Shown here: positions 8,050 to 19,576 of the stretch, piece after piece | How the letters are laid out: every line of letters starts with the position of its first letter | Numbering within the stretch: position 1 is the first letter of the stretch | Source: JACCWP01 sp963801045 | Lineage (GTDB): Bacteria; Actinomycetota; Actinomycetes; Propionibacteriales; Nocardioidaceae | Direction of reading: 5' to 3' | Length of the DNA stretch: 64,000 nt | Assembly (NCBI GenBank): GCA_963801045.1 | Contig: CAWDDC010000005.1 | Location: 124,001-188,000 of the forward strand | Made by a program: the position numbers and the translations under genes | The notes under the pieces: model-generated | Database searches by the model: none | What the model was told of the DNA's origin: nothing | What the model saw: the letters and a program-made list of their open reading frames with translations, nothing else

Positions 8050-10274
8050 TTATGTGGGTGTGCCGCCGGCCTGCACGACCCCGTTCACCCTAAGCGTGTA
8101 CGGCGCGTACTGCTGCACCTGCTCGGTCGGCTCGTCATATGCGACGATGGCTACCACCTTCTGGTACTTGGTGAACGGCCTGAGCTGGTTCGCGCCGCAT
8201 CTGGAAGTTGTGCGATCGTCCAGCGCGAGCTGAAGGACATCCGGTGCGGCACCAGCGTCGATTCCGACCAGCCGCACGTTCCAGTTGTCCACCTCGGTCG
8301 GGTTCACCTCGGACGCCGAGTCGAACGGCGCGAGGCTCGACCCGTCGCTGACGACAGTCCCGCCAACGGTGATGTCGTCGACCAGCAGGCCACCCTCGTT
8401 GACACCCCCGTCACTCACGTAGCGGAACGCGACGAGCACGCTCTGCCCGGCGTAGGCGGACAGGTCGTACGAGTGCGGCTCGAAGCCGTCGGTCGTGCCG
8501 TTGAGACCCGGGCCGAGCGGGGCATCGACGGTCTTGTCGCCCGGGATGGAGGTGTAGGTCTCGCCGCCGTCGGTCGACACCTGCACGTAGCCGTAGTCGT
8601 ACCCGAACTCCGCGCCGTACTTCGCGTCGAACCGCAGCGTCGGGTCGGTCCCGGGCACGCTGACCGCGGTGACCGCGGAGGCGTCGATGTTGTTGCCGTT
8701 GCCCGAGAACAGGACCGGGTCACCCGGGCTGTCCGGGTCGTTGGTCACGACGCTCCAGGTCAGCGGGGTGGGCGGCAGGGCCGTCGCGCCAGTGAACCGC
8801 AGCCCGCGCACGAACTTGCCCTTCGATGCGCTTGCCCTGTGCGCCCTCTGAGCGCGACGTAGTCCGCGCCGTTGGGGGCAGCGCCGGGGTCGTCGTTGGC
8901 ATCGGGGTTGTCCAGGTTGACCGTCGAGCGCAGGCTCGGCGTAGTCACCCGGCTTCCTTGGCACGCCGTGGACGACCCCATGCCGCCTGGCTCACCGACG
9001 AGCTGGTCGACCAGGACCATCGACTGGAAGTCGTGGATGACGTCGTACAGGTTGGAGACACCCTCCACGTCCAAGGCGGCGTCAAGGCTCGCGAGACCCT
9101 GCCGGTCGCCGTCGCGGTGCAGCCCGGACATGAAGTCGGCACCGTAGCGGTCGAACAGGAACAGCATCAACGAGTAGGCATGGCCGTAGTCGGCGAGCAC
9201 CGCGTTGGGGTTGTTGTCCTCGCCCCACAGGTTCAGCGAGTTCTCCGGTCCGCCGCAGTCGCGTGGGTTGGGGTTGTACGGGGTCTGGACGATGCCGAAG
9301 CCCTGGAAGCAGAACAGGTGGCTGTCGGCGCCGCTGTCGAACACGGTCGCGCTCGCGTCGACGTAGCCCGTGAGGGTCTGCGCGAAGTCGGACAGGCCCT
9401 CGTTGAGCCACGTGGTCTCGAACGGATCGGCGTAGTAGTGCGCGAGGTGTTGCCACTCGTGCGCGAAGGTGGACTCGTAGAGGTTCGGACGGGCCGGGCG
9501 GCTGGTGCAGAGGTCGTCGGTGGGCTCGTCCGGCGGGTTCGCCGTGGTGCGGTGCTCCCAGTCGAAGGCGTCGATCGACATGACGTTGCGGTCGAACAGC
9601 TCGTTGAACTGCGACGAGTGGAAGCCCGCGATGTAGGTCGGCGCCGCCGGGAAGGTGTAGTAGTTGTCGTCGCGGATGTTGTCGACCAGCGTGACGGTCT
9701 TGTCGCCGTCACCGGTGTAGACGCCGCCGTTGCCGTTGGTGTCAGGCCCCAGCTGGGCGTTGGTGCCGTCGCGGTCGGGAGGCGTGCTGAATGCGGCCGT
9801 CTCCTTCGGGTACATGTTGGTGTCGAACTCGTGGATCAGGTCGGCGACCTGGGCATCGGTGACCACCGTCGTGTTCGGGACCTGGTTCCGGCAGTCGCCC
9901 GCCGGGAACGACGTGTCGTTGGCGACCCAGACCTCGATGTGTTCGCCGACGCCGCGCAGCGTGTAGTCCTTGCGGTACAGGGTCCCGTTGTAGTCGTCGC
10001 GGCCGAGCCACTGGCGGACGGTCCCGACCGGCGGAGTCACTCCGGCGGCCGCGGGGGCAGGCAGCGCGCGCCGCTGCGAGGCGCGCAGTCCGAGCAGCTT
10101 CGTCGAGGCCTTCGAGTCCGGTGCGAGCTCACGCACGTCGCTGACCGGTGCCGTGGCCACCCGGTCGGACGGGCGGGTCGGCGGCGCAGCCGACGCGGTG
10201 ACCGCGGGAATCGCCGCAAGGCTTGCGGCGGTCAGGATCGAGACGATGCCGACAGCGACCTGGGATGTTCTCAT
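8050..10274 (-). CDS. Secreted immune-inhibitor-A-like zinc metalloprotease, two frameshifts
   Basis: ATG 10274 opens a Sec signal peptide (hydrophobic run ending AVTASAA). The catalytic part holds AHEWQHLAHYY, an HExxH zinc motif, and WLNEGLSDFAQ, where the Glu of the M6/gluzincin-like class is expected. The C-terminal part has beta-rich segments (FGYDYGYVQVSTDGG and GLLVDDITVGG) as in immune inhibitor A carbohydrate-binding-like domains. The frame slips near 8857 and again near 8819; removing one base at each gives a single protein of about 740 residues. It stands alone, convergent with the ABC operon. A role in external protein degradation is inferred. Confidence 0.8.
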
Positions 10275-10440
10275 CGAGTCCCCTCCGTGCCTTCCGTCAC
10301 GGGGGAGTTCCCACCCACGAAGAGGGGTGGCGCCGTGCGGGTGGGGACAGTCCTATCGGAAAGTGACGACCTCCGACAAGAGTCACCGACAATGTCCGAT
10401 TTGCCAGCACAGACGCGGCGACGGCCGGCGCTGACCTCGG

Positions 10441-11505
10441 TCAGGGCCGGAGGGTCAGGACGAACGTCGTTGCGTAGCCTGCGGGATCCGGCGAGCACAC
10501 GGTGAGGTCTCCACCGTGCGCACGTGCGACCTGGCGGGCGATCGCGAGGCCGAGGCCGCGCCGACCGGGAGCATCGGGGTCCCCGCGCCACGACCGCTCG
10601 AGGACGTCCCCGGCACGCTCCGGAGGGATCCCCGAGCCGTGGTCGGAGACCGCGATTCCGACTTCACCCTCGGCCTGGCGCACCGCGACGTGCACGCCGC
10701 CGCCGGCCCGCGAGTGGCGCACCGCGTTGTCCAGCAGGTTGGTGATCGCCCTTGCCAGCAACGCGGTATCCCACGATCCCGACACGTGCGCAGGGCCGTC
10801 CACGCCGACCTGCACGTCCTTGGCCGCGGCCACGACACCGACCTCGGAGACCACCGCACGGACCACGTCCATCAGGTCGGCCGGGTGCCGGTCCACCGTC
10901 TGCGCGTCGCTGCGGGCGTCGATCAGCAGCCGCTCGAGGACGGTGCGCATCCGCTCGGCGGTGAGCCGCGACTGCTCGAGGCCGTCGCGCAGCCACTCGA
11001 GCGAGGGATCCGCGCGCGTAAGCCGGACGTCGGCGTTCGTGAGCAGGACCGCGATCGGCGTACGCAGCTCATGGCTGATCTCGTCGATCACCTGCCGCTG
11101 CTGCGTCGCCGCGAGGTGCAGCCGGGCGAGCATCGCGTCGAAGCTCGCCGCCAGGCTGACCACCTCGGTCGGCCCCCGCCGCAGGTCGATCCGCTCGGAG
11201 AGATCGGTGGCCTCGATGCGCTCGGCGACCGACCGGATCCGCTCGATGGGGCGCACGGCGCGACCCGCCCACCACCACGCGAGCCCCGCCGCGACCGGCG
11301 CCAGCGCGAGGACGGCGAGCTCGTCCCATCCGGAACCGTCGGCCGAGCTGCTGGCGGTGACCTCGGCACCGTCGTCGGTCGTGACGTGCTCCTCCTCCGT
11401 CAACGAGGTCACGCCGAACAGGACCAGGACGGCGACGTAGATGGCCGCGAAGCCCGCGAGCGCGAGCTGCGCGCGGAACGAGCGGAGCCACCGGGGCAGC
11501 GTCAT
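10441..11505 (-). CDS. HAMP-domain sensor histidine kinase
   Basis: 354 residues. An N-terminal membrane helix, a short extracytoplasmic loop rich in Thr/Ser/Glu, and a second helix precede a HAMP linker (RPIERIRSVAERIEATDLSERI). The dimerisation box is ISHELRTPIAVL, with the phospho-accepting His. Catalytic boxes follow: N (LLDNAVRHS), G1 (DHGSGIP) and G2 (GRRGLGLAIARQ). ATG 11505 overlaps the response-regulator stop as ATGA. The loop between helices is only about 40 residues, so the sensed signal may be membrane-associated. Confidence 0.93.
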   Translation of the reverse strand: MTLPRWLRSFRAQLALAGFAAIYVAVLVLFGVTSLTEEEHVTTDDGAEVTASSSADGSGWDELAVLALAPVAAGLAWWWAGRAVRPIERIRSVAERIEATDLSERIDLRRGPTEVVSLAASFDAMLARLHLAATQQRQVIDEISHELRTPIAVLLTNADVRLTRADPSLEWLRDGLEQSRLTAERMRTVLERLLIDARSDAQTVDRHPADLMDVVRAVVSEVGVVAAAKDVQVGVDGPAHVSGSWDTALLARAITNLLDNAVRHSRAGGGVHVAVRQAEGEVGIAVSDHGSGIPPERAGDVLERSWRGDPDAPGRRGLGLAIARQVARAHGGDLTVCSPDPAGYATTFVLTLRP

Positions 11506-12176
11506 GTCGCATCCTCGAGTCGATAGCCGGCCCCGGTGATCGTGACGATGGGCGACGGGTCGCCCAGCTTGCGCCGGAGCCGGTTCAGGATCACCCGCGC
11601 GGAGCCCGAGAACGGGTCGGAGTTCGCGTCCCACACGTGCTCGTGCAGCTCCTCGATCGACACGACCCGCCCCGGATGGTGCATGAAGTAGCGCAGCACG
11701 GAGAACTCCCGTGCGGTCAGCTCGATGGCACCGCCCCGGCGACGGACGATGTGCGCCGCGAGGTCGACCTCGAGGTCGCCGACCCGCACGACGACGGCGG
11801 GCTGCCCGTCCCGGCGGGCCAGCGCCCGCACGCGCGCCGTGAGCTCGGCGAAGTCGAACGGCTTGACCAGGTAGTCGTCGGCGCCCGCGTCGAGACCGGC
11901 GACCCGGTCGTGCACCGCGTCGCGAGCGGTCGTGATGATGATGCGCTCGGGACGGTCCAGGGCGGAGGCGTCGGCGGTGAGCTCGCGGACCAGGCTCATG
12001 CCGTCCCCGTCGGGCAGGCCGAGGTCGATGCAGGCGAGGTCGTACCGCGTCGCGATCAGCAGCTCGGTCGCCGCCGCGACGGAACCGGCGACGTCCACCG
12101 CGTAGGACTCGCCCCGCAGGCCCGTGGCGAGGAGCTCGGCGAGAGCGGGATCGTCCTCGACCAGCAGGATGCGCAT
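11502..12176 (-). CDS. OmpR-family response regulator
   Basis: 224 residues. The receiver domain has the acidic pair EDD, the phospho-acceptor Asp in CIDLGLPDGDG, a Thr in IITTARD and Lys in VKPFDF. The winged-helix effector domain ends in RLRRKLGDPSPIVTITGAGYRL. The gene sits between the upstream serine hydrolase (6-nt gap) and the downstream kinase (4-nt overlap), so all three are one transcript. Confidence 0.95.
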   Translation of the reverse strand: MRILLVEDDPALAELLATGLRGESYAVDVAGSVAAATELLIATRYDLACIDLGLPDGDGMSLVRELTADASALDRPERIIITTARDAVHDRVAGLDAGADDYLVKPFDFAELTARVRALARRDGQPAVVVRVGDLEVDLAAHIVRRRGGAIELTAREFSVLRYFMHHPGRVVSIEELHEHVWDANSDPFSGSARVILNRLRRKLGDPSPIVTITGAGYRLEDAT

Positions 12177-12182
12177 CGGCCC

Positions 12183-13895
12183 TCACCCTCGCCGACGTGC
12201 GGTCACGACGGTCGCTCCGTTGTCGACCCTGAGCACGCCGTGGACTGCCGTCACCCGGATGTCGGGCCGCCGGGCGGTCGGGTCGGCGCTGATCAGCGCG
12301 TCGCCGCGCTGCTCGTCCAGCTCGACCGACGGTGGGTCGGCCGGGATCTGCGCAGCAGCAACGCCGCCGTGCTCGTCCAGGGAGTACCACCCGTCGAGCG
12401 TCGCGTCGTCGCCGAACAGCCGTACGTAGGTCTGGAGCTCGTTGTGGTCGACGACCGTGCCCCGCAGCGCTGCCTGCCGGAGGCCGCCCACGGCCCGCGA
12501 GGCCACGCGGCGTTCGGCGCGCCCGGCGGGATCGTCTCCGGCGAGCAGGTCCAGCACGGCTGCCTCGTGCCGGTCCAGGTCGCGTTGCGAGATCCCCGGG
12601 GGCGGGGCGAAGAGCGCGTCCACCGCTGCGGCACCGACCGCCCTGATGGTCGCCGGCCCGTCGCCGGCGGAGAGCACCAGCCGACCGCCTCCGTCCAGCA
12701 GGTACGTGCCCACGGCGCCGGCGACGGTCTCGGGGTCGGGTGGGGTCGGGTCCGGTCCGGCCGGCAGTGGCACCGGGTCACCGGCCACCAGCGGCCCGAT
12801 GATCGCCTGCATGAGCTCCTCGGCGTTGACCTCCGGGGTGCTCGACCCGATCGCGACCACCAGGTCGGACGCGGGGAGGTAGGCCACGACCGCATTGTGA
12901 CCGGTGTCGCCGCCCCCGCCGGCCGCCGCGAGCCCCACAGCACCGAGAACGTCCGCCCCGAGCCGGACCCAGCCGTAGGTCTCGCTGGTGCCGTCGCCGT
13001 TGTTCCACCGCGGCTTGGTGAGCGCAGCGGTTGCCCGGGCCGGGAGGATCTCACCGCGGAACAACGCCGCGGTCAGTGCCGCCAGGGTGGGCATGCTCAT
13101 CGCCAGGTCGCCGTTGCCGCTCATCGCCCAGTGCCGGCCCGGGAAGTCGCCGCTCTGCTGGCTGCGTCCGGCCTCGGTGTAGCCGACCGCGCGCGGCCCG
13201 CGGGCTGCCGGGTGGCCGTCCCAGAAGCCGGCATCGGGAACGGCGCGGGACGGGTCGAGCAGGTGGGCGAGATAGCCGCGGTAGTCCCCGGTCACGCTGT
13301 CGATGATCAACGCCAGCAGGGTGTAGCCGCCGTTGGTGTAGCCGAAGTCCGTACCCGCGGGGAAGACCCTCGGCAGCTCGCTCGACGCGTCGACGGCGGC
13401 CCGTCGGCTCAGCGGCTGGTGATCGTCCCCGGCTCCACCGAGCAGGCCGCTGGTGTGGGTGAGCAGCTGCGCAACCGTCGCCGAGGCTGCCGGCCCGCGC
13501 AGACGGGCGACCAGCGAACCGGCGGTGGCGTGCAGGTCCAGCCGGTCCTCGGCGACCAGCTGCAGGACCGCAGCCGCGGTGAAGGCCTTGCTCACCGACC
13601 CGATGGCGAACACCGTCTCGTCGGTCATCGGCTGGTGGCTCGCCCGGTCGCGCACACCGACAGCCGTGACGCACGACTCGGAGCCGCGCAGGATGGTGAC
13701 CACGCCGTCGAAGCCGGCGTCGCCCCACGCGTCGACGGCGTCCACCACGCCGTCCGGGCAGTCCGCGGTCGCGGATCCCCCGACCCGGCTCGACCCGCCC
13801 GTGCCCCGGTCCGGCGGTGGGTCCGCGGAGCCCGCGGTGCAGGCCGTAGCAGTGAGCGCCAGGGCCACGGTGAGCGCGACGAGTGGGCGGGTCAT
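12183..13895 (-). CDS. Serine hydrolase, beta-lactamase/PBP-like fold, exported
   Basis: 570 residues. A signal peptide from ATG 13895 ends near TATAC, a weak lipobox-like site. The class C beta-lactamase/DD-peptidase fold shows SVSK (nucleophile Ser and general-base Lys) and YTN. A long C-terminal region follows, which in this family is often an accessory beta domain. It is the first gene of an operon with a response regulator and histidine kinase. The actual substrate (peptidoglycan, D-amino acid peptides or esters) is unknown. The catalytic motifs are intact. Confidence 0.85.
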   Translation of the reverse strand: MTRPLVALTVALALTATACTAGSADPPPDRGTGGSSRVGGSATADCPDGVVDAVDAWGDAGFDGVVTILRGSESCVTAVGVRDRASHQPMTDETVFAIGSVSKAFTAAAVLQLVAEDRLDLHATAGSLVARLRGPAASATVAQLLTHTSGLLGGAGDDHQPLSRRAAVDASSELPRVFPAGTDFGYTNGGYTLLALIIDSVTGDYRGYLAHLLDPSRAVPDAGFWDGHPAARGPRAVGYTEAGRSQQSGDFPGRHWAMSGNGDLAMSMPTLAALTAALFRGEILPARATAALTKPRWNNGDGTSETYGWVRLGADVLGAVGLAAAGGGGDTGHNAVVAYLPASDLVVAIGSSTPEVNAEELMQAIIGPLVAGDPVPLPAGPDPTPPDPETVAGAVGTYLLDGGGRLVLSAGDGPATIRAVGAAAVDALFAPPPGISQRDLDRHEAAVLDLLAGDDPAGRAERRVASRAVGGLRQAALRGTVVDHNELQTYVRLFGDDATLDGWYSLDEHGGVAAAQIPADPPSVELDEQRGDALISADPTARRPDIRVTAVHGVLRVDNGATVVTARRRG

Positions 13896-13983
13896 GGTCC
13901 CTGGTCTACCGGGCCGGGTGGGAACCTGACGGAAACCGGCCGGCCGACGGCACGACCTCATCAGCGGGAAGTAGGACACCAGC

Positions 13984-14862
13984 ATGGGACACGAGTTCGC
14001 GATCGTCGACGTCTTCGCTGACCAGCCGCTGACCGGCAACCCGCTCGCGGTGGTCACCGGGGCCGACGACCTCGACGAGGCGCAGATGGCCGCGATCGCG
14101 GTCGAGTTCAACCTCTCCGAGACCACCTTCGTGTCGGACCCGCTCGACCCGGCGGCGACGTGGCGGTTGCGGTCGTTCACTCCGGGCGGCGACGAGGTGG
14201 CGGGAGCCGGACACAACTCGCTCGGTGCCTGGTGGTGGCTCGCACAGCGTGGGCAGGCCGAGGGGTCGGGGGTCCGTCAGGAGCTCGGCGGGCAGGTGCT
14301 CCCCGTCGGGATCGACGCCGACGCGGACGGGCGGACCGTGGTCACCCTGCAGCAGGGACCGCTGTCACTGGGTGGAGCCGAGCGGCTCGACCGCGACCGC
14401 CTCGCCTCGGCGCTCGGACTGTCGACCGCGGACCTCGAGGCGGCAGAGCTGCCCACGGTGGTCGGGTCCGTGGGCAGCCCGCACCTGCTGGTGGCGTTGC
14501 CGGACCGTCGGCGGGTGGACGCCTGCCGTCCGGACTCGGATCGGCTCAGGCAGGTCCTGGCCGACGCCGGGGCCCAGGGCTGCTACGTCTACTGCCTGCT
14601 GCCGGACAGCAGTGCGGCCGCCGCGTACGCCCGGTTCTTCAACCCCACCGTGGGCATCAGCGAGGACCCCGCCACCGGCAGCGCCGCCGGACCGCTGGCG
14701 GCGCACCTGGTCCGGGCCGGGAAGGCGACCGGGCGGGTGGCCGTCGAACAGGGCCACGCCCAGGGACGGCCCAGCACCCTGGTGATCGAGGTGGCCGACG
14801 GGGGCTCGGTCAGCCTGATCGGCCGCTGCGTGCTGAGTGCGCAGGGCACGCTGGCGGTGTGA
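13984..14862 (+). CDS. PhzF family epimerase/isomerase-like protein
   Basis: A 292-residue two-barrel protein with PhzF hallmarks: VDVFADQPLTGNPLAVV at the start, NLSETTFV with the conserved catalytic Glu (about 45), and DPATGSAAGPLAAHL near the C-terminus. The usual GHATLAA motif reads GHNSLGA, a mild divergence. ATG 13984 is supported by immediate family similarity. It is divergent from the serine hydrolase operon, with no phenazine genes near, so a phenazine role is unlikely. Most family members have unknown substrates. Confidence 0.87.
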   Translation: MGHEFAIVDVFADQPLTGNPLAVVTGADDLDEAQMAAIAVEFNLSETTFVSDPLDPAATWRLRSFTPGGDEVAGAGHNSLGAWWWLAQRGQAEGSGVRQELGGQVLPVGIDADADGRTVVTLQQGPLSLGGAERLDRDRLASALGLSTADLEAAELPTVVGSVGSPHLLVALPDRRRVDACRPDSDRLRQVLADAGAQGCYVYCLLPDSSAAAAYARFFNPTVGISEDPATGSAAGPLAAHLVRAGKATGRVAVEQGHAQGRPSTLVIEVADGGSVSLIGRCVLSAQGTLAV

Positions 14863-14875
14863 GTCCAGCGCACCC

Positions 14876-15133
14876 TCAGCGTGCGCGCAGCAGCTGGGCG
14901 AGCGCTGCCACACCGCCGACAGTCGGCAGCAGAGCCAGCACCCCCCACACCGTGGGAAAGATCTGCTCGCCGTACTCCTGCGGGCCGAGCAGGAGCGCGG
15001 CCAGCCCCACGGTGACCACGGTGCCGACGCCGGTCATGAGCAGCGCCGCTCTGCTCCGCGCCCGGACGCTGCGGGCCGCGAGCAGCCAGATCAGCGCGTT
15101 GGTCGCGGCCACGGAGTAGAGCGCGCCGTACAT
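14876..15133 (-). CDS. Small integral membrane protein, possibly N-terminally truncated
   Basis: 85 residues with three hydrophobic stretches (ALYSVAATNALIWLLAA, ALLMTGVGTVVTVGLAALLL, FPTVWGVLALLPTVGGVAAL). No family recognised. The start ATG 15133 abuts a degraded TetR fragment on the other strand, so the original 5' end may have been lost when that relic formed. It is convergent with the PhzF gene, separated by 13 bp. Confidence 0.6.
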   Translation of the reverse strand: MYGALYSVAATNALIWLLAARSVRARSRAALLMTGVGTVVTVGLAALLLGPQEYGEQIFPTVWGVLALLPTVGGVAALAQLLRAR

Positions 15134-15153
15134 CAACCCCGCGGCCGGCGCGC

Positions 15154-15423
15154 CGGATTCGCTACTTCTTCGAGGAACCCTCGGTGCGGCAGGCGGTGTG
15201 CGCGGCTCTGGACCGAGCCAGTCAACGCATCGCGCCGCTGATGGTCTCGGCCGCCATGAACCAGACCCAGGCCCGCGTCGCGGCGAACTCGCTGGTCTTC
15301 GGCTAGTTCGGCGCTCTGGAGCAGTGGCACCTGGACGGGGGGAGTCGGCCCATCGCGGAGTACGTCGACGACGGACTCCGTCCACTGCGCCGCATCTGGT
15401 CGACGCCGGACCAGCCGGTCTGA
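15154..15423 (+). pseudogene. Relic of a TetR-family regulator C-terminus
   Basis: One frame reads as the ligand-binding half of a TetR regulator (RYFFEEPSVRQAVCAALDRA, then FGALEQWHLDGGSRPIAEYV). There is no DNA-binding helix-turn-helix and no start codon, and an in-frame TAG lies at 15304. Only about 90 codons survive. Unlike the frameshifted genes elsewhere, this has an internal stop and a missing N-terminus, so it looks like real decay. Confidence 0.6.
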
Positions 15424-15490
15424 CGTACTCCCGTCGGCAGCGCCCCGTGCAGCGTGGCTCGTGCCTGTCGACGACCGGCTCCGGCCGTGG

Positions 15491-15563
15491 TGGAGACGAA
15501 GGGACTCGAACCCTCAACCCCCGCCTTGCAAAGGCGGTGCTCTGCCAGTTGAGCTACGTCCCC
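15491..15563 (-). tRNA. tRNA-Ala(TGC)
   Basis: A 73-nt cloverleaf on the minus strand beginning GGGGACGTAGCTCAACTGG. The anticodon loop is CTTTGCAAG, with anticodon TGC. The T arm carries GGTTCGAGTCC and the discriminator is A. The acceptor stem has the G3-U70 wobble, the alanine identity element. The CCA end is not encoded. It pairs with tRNA-Ile upstream, the usual actinobacterial arrangement after gyrA. Confidence 0.95.
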
Positions 15564-15572
15564 GAGGAGGGG

Positions 15573-15719
15573 TCAGCGACGGGTGGTCGTGGTGCCTGCC
15601 CGGTCGACCGAGTCGGTGGCCTCGGCCCACAGGTCGGCCTCGGCCTGGTCGGCGCGGGAGCGGCGGATCGCCCAGATCGCGCCTGCGGCTGCCAGGAGCA
15701 CAGCGGCCAGCTTCTTCAC
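15573..15719 (-). CDS. DLW-39 family small protein
   Basis: A 48-residue protein encoded between tRNA-Ile and tRNA-Ala. GTG 15719 is preceded by AGGAGG 8-9 nt upstream. The sequence starts MKKLAAVLLAAAGA (one hydrophobic segment), then basic IRRSRADQ, and ends with the family signature DLWAEATD. DLW-39 proteins are small actinobacterial membrane peptides known from this gyrA-linked position. Their function is unknown. Confidence 0.85.
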   Translation of the reverse strand: MKKLAAVLLAAAGAIWAIRRSRADQAEADLWAEATDSVDRAGTTTTRR

Positions 15720-15749
15720 CTTGGACCTCCTGACGGGCAACGCGAGGGG

Positions 15750-15823
15750 TGGGCCTAAGAGGACTTGAACCTCTGACCTCTTCCTTATCAGGGAAGCGCT
15801 CTAACCGTCTGAGCTATAGGCCC
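15750..15823 (-). tRNA. tRNA-Ile(GAT)
   Basis: A 74-nt cloverleaf on the minus strand starting GGGCCTATAGCTCAGACGG. The anticodon loop is CCTGATAAGG (GAT), the T arm is GGTTCAAGTCC, and the acceptor closes with TAGGCCC plus A. It lies 30 bp upstream of the DLW-39 gene. Confidence 0.96.
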
Positions 15824-15915
15824 GTGCTGCGGGGTCGCCGGCCGCCGAGGTTATCCCATCGCCGACGGCGCCCGCGAACCGGTAAGCCACCGGGTGGCTC
15901 CGCCGCTGCTACCGC

Positions 15916-15963
15916 GAAACCCAGGGTTCCACGGCGTCATTGCGCGGTGGAGGCCTGGGTTTC
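15916..15963 (-). terminator. Long hairpin after the gyrA-DUF3566 transcript
   Basis: GAAACCCAGG (15916-15925) pairs perfectly with CCTGGGTTTC (15954-15963). After one mismatch the stem continues TTCCAC with GTGGAG (one wobble) around a 14-nt loop. It sits 32 nt beyond the DUF3566 stop, where the gyrB-gyrA-DUF3566 transcript should end. There is no U tract, as is common in actinobacteria. Confidence 0.6.
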
Positions 15964-15994
15964 CCACGGTCGCTTGGGAAACCGGTGGGCCGCG

Positions 15995-16898
15995 TCAGCG
16001 GTCCTCGGCGAGGGTGACCTCGAGGCCGCCGAGGAGGGAGGCGGCGAGGTTGTACATGAACGCGCAGAGGGTGGCGAGGGCGGTGAGCAGCACGACGTCG
16101 GCGGCGGCGACCACCAGGGTGATGCCCATGACCCGGCCGAGGCCGACGAACTCCTGGACGTCGAACTCCTCCTGACCCGCGGTCGGCTGCACCAGGGACG
16201 CGACGCTGGCGTTGATCGAGTCCCAGACGCCGGCCGCGTCGAGCACCGACCACACGATCGCGACGGCGATGACGATCACCACGGCGAGCGCGAAGGACAG
16301 CGCGAACGCCATCTTCATCACCGACCACGGGTCGACCCGCACCATCCGCAGCCGCGCCTTGCGGGTCTGCTTCGGCTTCGCCGGAGCCGGCTTCTGCTCC
16401 GCCTGGGCGGTGCCAGTGGTGCCAGCGGTGCCGGCAGGTTGTGGGGTGGCGGTCTGCGAGGCCGGCGGGCCTCCGGCCGGCGCGCCGGACGGCGACGACA
16501 TGCTCACCCGGGGCATCGCCGCGGTGGGCGGTCCCGGGTCGGGCTGCGGGGAGGCGGCGGCCGACGGGGACCGACCGGCGCACCCGACGGCGGGATCGAC
16601 GGTGCCTCGGGCGGGGCCTCTGCCGGGGCGGCCGAGGGGGCAGCGGCCGCCTGCGCGTCCGACCGGCTGGCCGCGGAGCGCTTGGTCGCCCGCTTGGCGG
16701 CCGGCTTCGGCGCGGCGACGGGCTGGGTGGGCTCGGTCGCCGACGCCGTCGTGGTCTGCTCCGCCGGGGACGCGGCGTGCGCCGCTCCCTCGGGTGCGCG
16801 CTCGTCGCGCGTCGGGGTCGTCGATGCCGACCGGCCCCGGTCGCCCAGCGTGCGGCGAGGGAACAGCGGGGCCTGGTCGTCCGGCCTGCGGTCGCTCA

Positions 16899-16899
<1 letters not shown>
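15995..16899 (-). CDS. DUF3566 membrane protein downstream of gyrA, frameshifted
   Basis: The N-terminus from ATG 16899 is a long Pro/Ala/Ser/Thr-rich, probably disordered cytoplasmic region. The C-terminal about 115 residues match DUF3566: RMVRVDPWSVMKMAF, a membrane helix (LAVVIVIAVAIVWSVL), and a second helix before LLGGLEVTLAED. The frame breaks near 16560 within a run of C; adding one C restores a protein of about 301 residues. The start overlaps the gyrA stop by one base (TGATG), so it is translationally coupled to gyrA. This linkage is conserved in actinobacteria. Function unknown. Confidence 0.82.
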
Positions 16900-19517
<2,618 letters not shown>

Positions 19518-19576
19518 GGAGTGCGGCCTCTTTCTCGTACGTCGGACATCGGCTCAGATGTCGCTCAGATGTCGGC

